Of a stretch of DNA of 19,781 nt, positions 14,561 to 19,781 are shown in pieces. A program made the translations under genes and the position numbers. Each line of letters starts with the position of its first letter. Positions within the stretch are counted from its first letter, which is position 1. This DNA comes from Oscillospiraceae bacterium (GTDB lineage Bacteria > Bacillota_A > Clostridia > Oscillospirales > Ruminococcaceae): NCBI GenBank assembly GCA_004558145.1, contig SFDQ01000016.1:1-19781 (forward strand), given 5' to 3'. Below the pieces are notes generated by a model. It was not told the DNA's origin. It saw nothing but the letters and a program-made list of their open reading frames with translations, and ran no database searches.

Positions 14561-16367
14561 CGAACAGGAATACACAAAATCCTTCGACATCCGCTCCTGG
14601 AAAAAGCTGCTGCCCTTCCTGCGGCCCTACCGGGGCCTGGTGGCCGTGGTGCTGGTGCTGAACGTTTTCTGCGCCGTCATCGACATCGCCCTGCCGCTGT
14701 TCCAGCGGTACGCCATCGACGAATTCATCGAGACGGGGGATGTGTCCGGCCTGCCGGGCTTCGCACTTTTCTACGGCTGCGTCATCGGCCTGCAGGCGCT
14801 GGCGGTCATCCTCTTCACCCGGCGGTCCATGCGCATCGAGATGCAGCTGGGCCGCGACATGAAGCGCGCCTGCTTCGTGCACCTGCAGACCCTCTCCCTC
14901 TCTTATTATAATGTCACCCCCGTGGGCTATCTGCTCTCCCGCATCATGAGCGACACCAACCGCATCGCCGCCATCATCGCTTGGAACATGGTGGACGTTC
15001 TGTGGGCCGTGTTCTACGTGCTGGGCGTGTTCGCCATCATGTTCGCGCTGGACCCCGGCCTTGCGGCGGCGGTCATCCTCATCGTGCCGGTGATGGCGCT
15101 GCTCACCGCCTGGTTCCAGGACCGCATCCTGCGCTGGAACCGCCGGGTGCGCAAGATGAACTCCCGCATCACCAGCGCCTACAACGAGGGCATCATGGGC
15201 GCGCGCACCTCCAAGACCCTGGTCATCGAGGAGCAGAACAGCCGCGAGTTCGAGGCGGTCACCCAGGACATGCGCCTGTCGTCGGTGCGGGCGGCGCGGC
15301 TCTCGGCGGTCTACATCCCGCTGGTGATGTTTTTCAGCTCGCTGACCACGGCCATCGTGCTGGCCCGGGGCGGCGCGCTAGCGCTGGAGCAGCTGATGCT
15401 CATCGGGACGCTGTCGGCCTTCACCTCCTACGCGGTGGGCATCTTCGAGCCCATCCAGCAGATCGCCCGCAACATCGCGGACATCCTGGCCCTGCAGGCG
15501 AACATCGAGCGGGTGATGGGCCTGCTGGAGCAGCAGCCCCTCATCACCGACACGCCCGAAGTCATCGAAAAATACGGCACCGTCTTTGAGCCGAAGCGGG
15601 AAAACTGGGAGCCCATCCGGGGCGACATCGAGTTCCGGGACGTCTCCTTCCGCTACCCGGACGGCAGCGAGGACGTGCTCTCCCACTTCGATCTGAAGAT
15701 ACCCGCCGGCTCCACCATCGCCATCGTGGGCGAGACGGGCGCGGGCAAAAGCACCCTGGTCAACCTGGCCTGCCGCTTTTTTGAACCCACCTCCGGCCAG
15801 GTGCTCATCGACGGAAAGGACTACCGCCAGCGCAGCCAGCTCTGGCTGCACAGCAGCATCGGCTATGTGCTGCAAAGTCCGCACCTTTTTTCCGGCACCG
15901 TGATGGAGAACATCCGCTACGGCCGCCTGGACGCCAGCGACGAGGAGGTCATCGCGGCGGCGAAGGCCGTCTCGGCGGACCAGGTGGCCATGAAGCTGGA
16001 AAAAGGCTACGCCAGCGACGTGGGCGAGGGCGGCGACCGCCTTTCCACCGGGGAAAAGCAGCTCATCTCCTTCGCCCGGGCCGTGCTGGCGGACCCGCGC
16101 ATCTTCGTGCTGGACGAGGCCACCAGCTCCATCGACACCAAGACCGAGCGCCTCATCCAGGAGGCGACGGAGCTTCTGCTCAAAGGCCGCACCTCCTTCC
16201 TCATCGCCCACCGCCTGTCCACCATCCGCCGCGCCGACCTCATCCTGGTGGTGCGGGACGGCGCCATCGTGGAACAGGGCACCCACGACGAGCTCATCCG
16301 CAAAAAAGGCTATTACCGCGACCTCTACCGTCGGCAGTTCGAGCAGGAGCAGCTGCAAAGGATGTGA
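14550..16367 (+). CDS. ABC exporter half-transporter, catalytic partner (BmrD-like)
   Basis: A 605-aa ABC exporter subunit with a six-helix transmembrane domain (about 20-315) and an NBD. Walker A is GETGAGKST (394-402) and Walker B is FVLDEATSS with the catalytic Glu523. The signature is LSTGE (498-502) instead of LSGGQ, and the H-loop is IAHR. The intact Walker sites here pair with the canonical signature of the preceding subunit to form the hydrolytic site, while the altered signature pairs with the Asp-type Walker B of the preceding subunit. A characteristic insert between the domains (EVIEKYGTVFEPKRENWEPI) is found in this Firmicute subfamily. The gene starts inside the end of the upstream gene (GGAGGGG at 14538-14544), so translation is coupled. 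It is the last gene before a terminator. Confidence 0.92.
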   Translation: MGFDEQEYTKSFDIRSWKKLLPFLRPYRGLVAVVLVLNVFCAVIDIALPLFQRYAIDEFIETGDVSGLPGFALFYGCVIGLQALAVILFTRRSMRIEMQLGRDMKRACFVHLQTLSLSYYNVTPVGYLLSRIMSDTNRIAAIIAWNMVDVLWAVFYVLGVFAIMFALDPGLAAAVILIVPVMALLTAWFQDRILRWNRRVRKMNSRITSAYNEGIMGARTSKTLVIEEQNSREFEAVTQDMRLSSVRAARLSAVYIPLVMFFSSLTTAIVLARGGALALEQLMLIGTLSAFTSYAVGIFEPIQQIARNIADILALQANIERVMGLLEQQPLITDTPEVIEKYGTVFEPKRENWEPIRGDIEFRDVSFRYPDGSEDVLSHFDLKIPAGSTIAIVGETGAGKSTLVNLACRFFEPTSGQVLIDGKDYRQRSQLWLHSSIGYVLQSPHLFSGTVMENIRYGRLDASDEEVIAAAKAVSADQVAMKLEKGYASDVGEGGDRLSTGEKQLISFARAVLADPRIFVLDEATSSIDTKTERLIQEATELLLKGRTSFLIAHRLSTIRRADLILVVRDGAIVEQGTHDELIRKKGYYRDLYRRQFEQEQLQRM

Positions 16368-16409
16368 CAGCCGAAGCGCCCGGCGGCGCTTGCGCTCAAA
16401 ACAAAAGAC

Positions 16410-16443
16410 CCCCCGAAGGCGGCGAGCCCTCGGGGGCTTTTTG
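16410..16443 (+). terminator. Terminator of the ABC exporter operon
   Basis: CCCCCGA (16410-16416) pairs with TCGGGGG (16430-16436), with a small inner GGC/GCC stem, followed by CTTTTTG. Confidence 0.8.
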
Positions 16444-16527
16444 TTTCATCGGCCCGGGCGCGGCGAAAAACACCCGCAAAAACAGGCGCTTCGAGCGGAA
16501 AAATAAAAATTTTTCCTGGATGCCGCT

Positions 16528-16562
16528 TTTGTGACCGGTTTGTGACCGAGGGGTGCTACAAT
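16528..16562 (+). promoter_or_regulatory. Promoter with tandem upstream repeat, surface protein gene
   Basis: A good -10, TACAAT (16557-16562), has no recognisable -35 at 16-18 bp. In its place TTTGTGACCG occurs twice, at 16528-16537 and 16539-16548, with an 11-bp period (one helical turn). This suggests an activator site or an alternative sigma factor. Transcription would start near 16569, just before the riboswitch. Confidence 0.5.
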
Positions 16563-16590
16563 GAGAACAGCAAAAGAGTCATCCCACCAA

Positions 16591-16675
16591 AAACGGCAAT
16601 GTTTGAAAGAGCAAAACCGGCGAAAGCCGGCGACGCAAAGCTAAAGGGCCTGAAAATGGCAGCCAGCTACCGATG
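16591..16675 (+). promoter_or_regulatory. c-di-GMP-I (GEMM) riboswitch aptamer
   Basis: The conserved GEMM core is present in order: GCAAAACC, the GNRA-capped stem CCGGC-GAAA-GCCGG (16617-16630), then GACGCAAAGC (16632-16641), AAGGGCCTGAAA (16644-16655), and a 3' segment ending CTACCGATG as in the Vibrio Vc2 aptamer. CGG at 16594-16596 can close P1 with CCG at 16670-16672. The ligand is expected to be c-di-GMP. A terminator overlaps its 3' strand, so it controls the large surface protein downstream. A covariance-model search would settle it, but the motif match is strong. Confidence 0.93.
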
Positions 16676-16714
16676 TGTAAGTGATTGCAATTCGGTGGCT
16701 GGCTGTTTTGTTTT
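16660..16714 (+). terminator. Riboswitch expression platform: overlapping terminator
   Basis: The segment 16660-16673 (CAGCCAGCTACCGA) pairs with 16692-16705 (TCGGTGGCTGGCTG) over 14 bp with one wobble, with an 18-nt loop, followed by TTTTGTTTT. The left arm is the 3' strand of the aptamer, so the two folds exclude each other. Ligand-bound aptamer should prevent termination, predicting an ON switch. Confidence 0.88.
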
Positions 16715-16760
16715 CCCATCTTGGGGAGAAAGCGGATATCAATTCAGAAAGGAGCACATC

Positions 16761-19700
16761 ATGAACGAGTTTTGGCACAAAGTTCGCCGCGCCGTCAGCG
16801 TCCTGCTGGCGGTGGCGCTGGTCGTGACCACAACACCGTTGGGCGCGTTTGCAGACAACGGCGTGGTCGCAGCAGCGCAGACGCCCGTTTCCGTCAGCAC
16901 CGCTGCTGACGAGGAAACGGCCTCTGAGGCATTGAACAACGAAGAGGAAGTGGGGCAGACCCCCACCCAGGAGACCCCTGCCGAGGAGACCCCTGCCGAG
17001 GAGACCCCTGCCGAGGAGACCCCTGCCGAGGAGGCCCCTGCGGAGGAGACTCCTGCTGAGGAGGCCCCTGCGGAGGAGACCCCTGCGGAGGAGACTCCTG
17101 CGGAGGAGACCCCTGCCGAGGAGACCCCCGCTGAGGAGACCCCTGCAGAGGAGACTCCTGCAGAGGAGGCCCCCGCGGAGGAGACTCCCGAGGAAGAGGC
17201 TCCCGCCGAGGAGACCCCTGTGGAGAAGGAGCCGGTCCAGCTGACCGGCACGGCTGAGGACGGCACCGCCTACACGGTGGAAGGCGTTCTGCCCGAGGGC
17301 GCCGCCGTGGAGGTCGCGCCCCTGGAGGACCGCACCGCCCTGGAGGGCCAGATCGGCGCGCTGCTGGGGGAGGGTCAGTCCCTGAACGCTCTGGTGGTCT
17401 ATGATGTCACCATCGTGGACGCCGAGGGCGCCGCCGTGCAGCCCGAAGAGCCGGTCACCGTGATCATGGCGCTGCCCGAAGCGGGCGAAAACCAGACCGT
17501 CGTCATGTTCCACCAGAAGGCGGACGGCACCCTGGAGACCGCCGAGGCGGGCGTCGGCACGCTGGAGGTCAGCTCCTTCAGCCCCATCGGCTACTATGTG
17601 GCCGAGACCGTGACCCCCGCCCTGGCCAGCCGCGCCAATTACAAGGCACAAGATATAACCATAGAAGTGGGCAAAAGCTTCGAGATCGACGGCACGTGGG
17701 GCGTATCCAACAAGTGGACCATGGTCGGCGGAGGGGACATTGTGTCCTTGAGCGAAGAATTTGATAATGCTCTGTTGAACGGTGAGAAGGTGGGCAAGGT
17801 CACCGTCACTGTCACGCACAAATACAATTTCTTCGGTGACAAGACTGAGGAATTCACATACAATGTCACCGTGATCCCCGCCAAGGTCACCCTTACCTAT
17901 AACGCCAACACCGCCAACGGCGGCTCCGGCACTGCCCCCGCCACGGTGAACGGCGAGTCCGGCGATGTGGTGACTCTGCCCTCCATGTCTGAAAAAGGCT
18001 TCCTGGGGTGGAGCGTTTATCCCGACGCCAACAATGGCGGCTCCGATAACTATGTGAAGACCATCTATCCCGCCGGCTATGCCTACGAACTGCCGGCGCA
18101 CAATGTCACCCTGTATGCCATCTGGGTGCGGCAGTACAATCAGGAGGCCACCTTCTTCATCCGCACCGACGGCAAGATCCTTGAAGAGCCCAGCCCGCAC
18201 AATGACGGCAAGTACGTCACGGTCGCCAAGATCTCGGGCGCTGTGAAGGAGGGCAAGTTCGTCTCCGACACCACCGGCGCGGCGGTCCTGGACAACCTGA
18301 ACAAAACGCCCACCGATGCCCAGATCAAAACTGCGGTGCAGAGCGTGGGGATGAGCTATGACCCCCACACCCAGTACGTTCTGTGGCATGTCATCAAACA
18401 GGAAACCGACGGTTTCCATGTGGACGGCGTCATCCTGGAGCAGGCCAAGCATGCGGTCCGCTATCACGCGAACGCGCTGGTCGGCCAGTACGACGGCCAG
18501 CCCCCCACGGGCCTTCAGTATTATGAAGGCGACACCATCACCGTGGAAGATCAGAACACGCTGTCCCGCACCGGTTACGAGTTCCTGGGCTGGGCTGAGG
18601 ACAAAAACGCCACGGCCGCGCAGTACAAGGCCGGCGATACCTTCACCATGCCCGGAAAGGACGTGGACCTTTACGCGGTGTGGCACAACACGCAGACCTA
18701 TGAGATCACCGTGGAGCTGTATGCGGGCGAGCCCGGCAGCAGCACGCGCCTCAACTCCAAAAATGAGGACGTCAACTGGACCAGACTGAACGACTACAAG
18801 AACAATTACAGCGCCGCTGAGCTGGCCAAGGAGATGTGGGGCTATGACCTCACCGACGACAGCAGCCTCTACACCGTTCAGTGGGAGCCCGGCGACCTGG
18901 CAGAGGATGTCTATTCCTATGTGGTGAAGATCTATGTGAACGAGGAGTCTCCGGATCTGGTCACCGTCAGCTACAACGCCAACGGCGGCACGGGCACAGA
19001 GCCTGAAAGCACCATCCTGGTCAAGGGCGAGGATTACTCCCCCGTGGCCGGCGGCGACGGGCTGAAGAAGACCAACCACGAGTTCATCGGCTGGAACACC
19101 CAGGCGGACGGAAAGGGCACTTCCTATGCGAAGGGCGATTCCATTTCCGCAGTCAACGAGGATACCGTTCTCTTTGCCCAGTGGAAGGTGAACGTGTTCA
19201 ACATCACCTATCAGGCCAACGGCGGCGGCAAGGTCAGCCCCGCGTCTGAGACCGTCAATGCGGGCCAGGACGGCAAGGGTTCTATCGCCACCCCGGGCAC
19301 CGGCTACAAGTTCGTCAATTGGACGGACGAGGAAGGCAAGGAGGTCAGCGACAAGGCGAACTTTGCGCCGAAAAATGTGCAGGCCGATGCCGTCTACACC
19401 GCGAATTTTGCGCCCAAGGACTACAAGGTAACCTACAGCTGGACCGGCGCGCCCGATAGCGTGACGAAGCCTGCTGACCAAACTGTGAAATTCGGTGAGC
19501 CTTACACCATCGACTCCGAGTACACCAGCGCCACGGTAGTGGTGGAAAAAGATGCCTACGGCAACGTGACCGACCGCTACACTTTCAGCGGCTGGACCGA
19601 CCCGAACAACGGCGTCATGAAGACCGAAGGCGTGACCGTTACCGGCAGCTGGAAACACGAGATCGTGGAGGTTGCCAAGCACCAGGTCAAGTACGAGTGG

Positions 19701-19781
19701 AGCAACGCTCCCACCAGCGAGACCCTGCCCGATCCCATCACTGACCTTGTGAAGGGCCAGGGCTACACCATCGACTCCAAG
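16761..19781 (+). CDS. Large secreted repeat-rich surface protein (5' part, runs off the window)
   Basis: Starts at ATG 16761 after AAAGGAGCACATC and stays open for 1007 codons to the window edge, so the C-terminus and any cell-wall anchor are not visible. A signal peptide (cleavage likely after AFA, residue 31) is followed by a low-complexity PAEET tandem repeat (about 70-154). A beta-rich domain follows, ending SSFSPIGYYV, and then an Ig-like segment (about 305-375). InlB-B/Listeria-Bacteroides type repeats come next (about 377-455, 564-641, 734-808, 813-882), with their YNANGG...FxGW...LYAxW pattern, separated by two unassigned domains. Tandem modules starting YKVTYSW (about 887) and HQVKYEW (about 975) resemble SHIRT stalk domains. 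The role is probably adhesion or biofilm formation at the cell surface. Expression is controlled by the c-di-GMP riboswitch ahead of it. Confidence 0.9.
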   Translation, partial: MNEFWHKVRRAVSVLLAVALVVTTTPLGAFADNGVVAAAQTPVSVSTAADEETASEALNNEEEVGQTPTQETPAEETPAEETPAEETPAEEAPAEETPAEEAPAEETPAEETPAEETPAEETPAEETPAEETPAEEAPAEETPEEEAPAEETPVEKEPVQLTGTAEDGTAYTVEGVLPEGAAVEVAPLEDRTALEGQIGALLGEGQSLNALVVYDVTIVDAEGAAVQPEEPVTVIMALPEAGENQTVVMFHQKADGTLETAEAGVGTLEVSSFSPIGYYVAETVTPALASRANYKAQDITIEVGKSFEIDGTWGVSNKWTMVGGGDIVSLSEEFDNALLNGEKVGKVTVTVTHKYNFFGDKTEEFTYNVTVIPAKVTLTYNANTANGGSGTAPATVNGESGDVVTLPSMSEKGFLGWSVYPDANNGGSDNYVKTIYPAGYAYELPAHNVTLYAIWVRQYNQEATFFIRTDGKILEEPSPHNDGKYVTVAKISGAVKEGKFVSDTTGAAVLDNLNKTPTDAQIKTAVQSVGMSYDPHTQYVLWHVIKQETDGFHVDGVILEQAKHAVRYHANALVGQYDGQPPTGLQYYEGDTITVEDQNTLSRTGYEFLGWAEDKNATAAQYKAGDTFTMPGKDVDLYAVWHNTQTYEITVELYAGEPGSSTRLNSKNEDVNWTRLNDYKNNYSAAELAKEMWGYDLTDDSSLYTVQWEPGDLAEDVYSYVVKIYVNEESPDLVTVSYNANGGTGTEPESTILVKGEDYSPVAGGDGLKKTNHEFIGWNTQADGKGTSYAKGDSISAVNEDTVLFAQWKVNVFNITYQANGGGKVSPASETVNAGQDGKGSIATPGTGYKFVNWTDEEGKEVSDKANFAPKNVQADAVYTANFAPKDYKVTYSWTGAPDSVTKPADQTVKFGEPYTIDSEYTSATVVVEKDAYGNVTDRYTFSGWTDPNNGVMKTEGVTVTGSWKHEIVEVAKHQVKYEWSNAPTSETLPDPITDLVKGQGYTIDSK
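16968..17222 (+). repeat. 15-bp tandem repeat encoding (E/Q)ETPA
   Basis: Seventeen units of five codons in frame, mostly GAGGAGACCCCTGCC with third-base and A/T variants; three consecutive early units are identical. It encodes a Pro/Glu-rich extended spacer between the signal peptide and the folded domains, as in wall-spanning surface proteins. Because units are 15 bp, gain or loss keeps the frame and only changes spacer length. Confidence 0.95.

Noticed and set aside
12410..14590. A 726-codon minus-strand open frame over the first ABC gene
   Set aside because: It is antisense to conserved ABC motifs, has His/Gln/Gly-rich composition and spans two terminators and a promoter.
16968..17222. 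A CRISPR-like array suggested by regular repeats
   Set aside because: The units are 15 bp, directly abutting with no spacers, and encode an in-frame (E/Q)ETPA peptide repeat.
16641..19682. A 1013-codon open frame on the minus strand across the surface protein gene
   Set aside because: It has no start or ribosome-site support, gives low-complexity Leu/Gly/Arg-rich protein across the tandem repeat, and lies opposite a clearly real plus-strand gene with a signal peptide and known domains. It is a codon-bias shadow of GC-rich DNA.

Overview
The window looks like chromosomal DNA of a GC-rich, anaerobic, gut-type Firmicute, most likely a Clostridia/Oscillospiraceae-like organism. The basis is strong AGGAGG-type ribosome binding sites, near-consensus sigma-A promoters with 17-bp spacers, many U-tailed intrinsic terminators, a BmrCD-type ABC exporter pair and a Gram-positive repeat-rich surface protein. 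Species assignment is inference. No rRNA, tRNA, CRISPR array, transposase or phage gene was seen.

Layout. (1) 1-492: a terminator and a hairpin-rich intergenic stretch with one doubtful small membrane ORF on the minus strand. (2) 493-978: a MarR-family regulator with its own promoter and terminator. (3) 1112-4961: an apparent operon with a promoter, an operator-like dyad, an APC amino-acid permease, a MalY/PatB-type PLP C-S lyase/aminotransferase, a beta-hydroxyacid dehydrogenase and a terminator. (4) 5044-5763: a lipoprotein of unknown function. (5) 5901-7160: a diguanylate cyclase (N-terminal NTF2/SnoaL-like domain, C-terminal GGDEF) behind a consensus promoter and a structured leader, ending at a near-perfect palindromic terminator shared with a convergent gene. 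(6) 7188-12393: a divergent locus, with an uncharacterised 220-aa protein on the minus strand and, on the plus strand, a second MarR regulator, an Old-Yellow-Enzyme/dienoyl-CoA-reductase-like flavoprotein, and both subunits of an AcnX (DUF521/DUF126) dehydratase. (7) 12492-16443: a promoter, a 27-codon leader peptide with two terminator-like hairpins, then a heterodimeric ABC exporter with one degenerate ATP site. (8) 16528-19781: a promoter with a tandem upstream repeat, a c-di-GMP-I (GEMM) riboswitch overlapping a terminator, and the first 1007 codons of a very large secreted repeat protein that continues beyond the window.

How the parts may work together. The diguanylate cyclase makes c-di-GMP, and the riboswitch about 10 kb downstream senses it. 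The terminator's left arm is the 3' strand of the aptamer, so ligand binding should block termination and turn the surface protein on. The permease operon looks like import of an amino acid or S-conjugate, PLP chemistry, then NAD(P)H reduction. The MarR2 locus looks like a dehydrate-then-reduce module for a hydroxylated substrate. The ABC pair with its leader peptide matches the organisation of Bacillus bmrB-bmrC-bmrD, where a translated leader controls transcription attenuation. The sequence alone does not establish the substrates of any of these systems.
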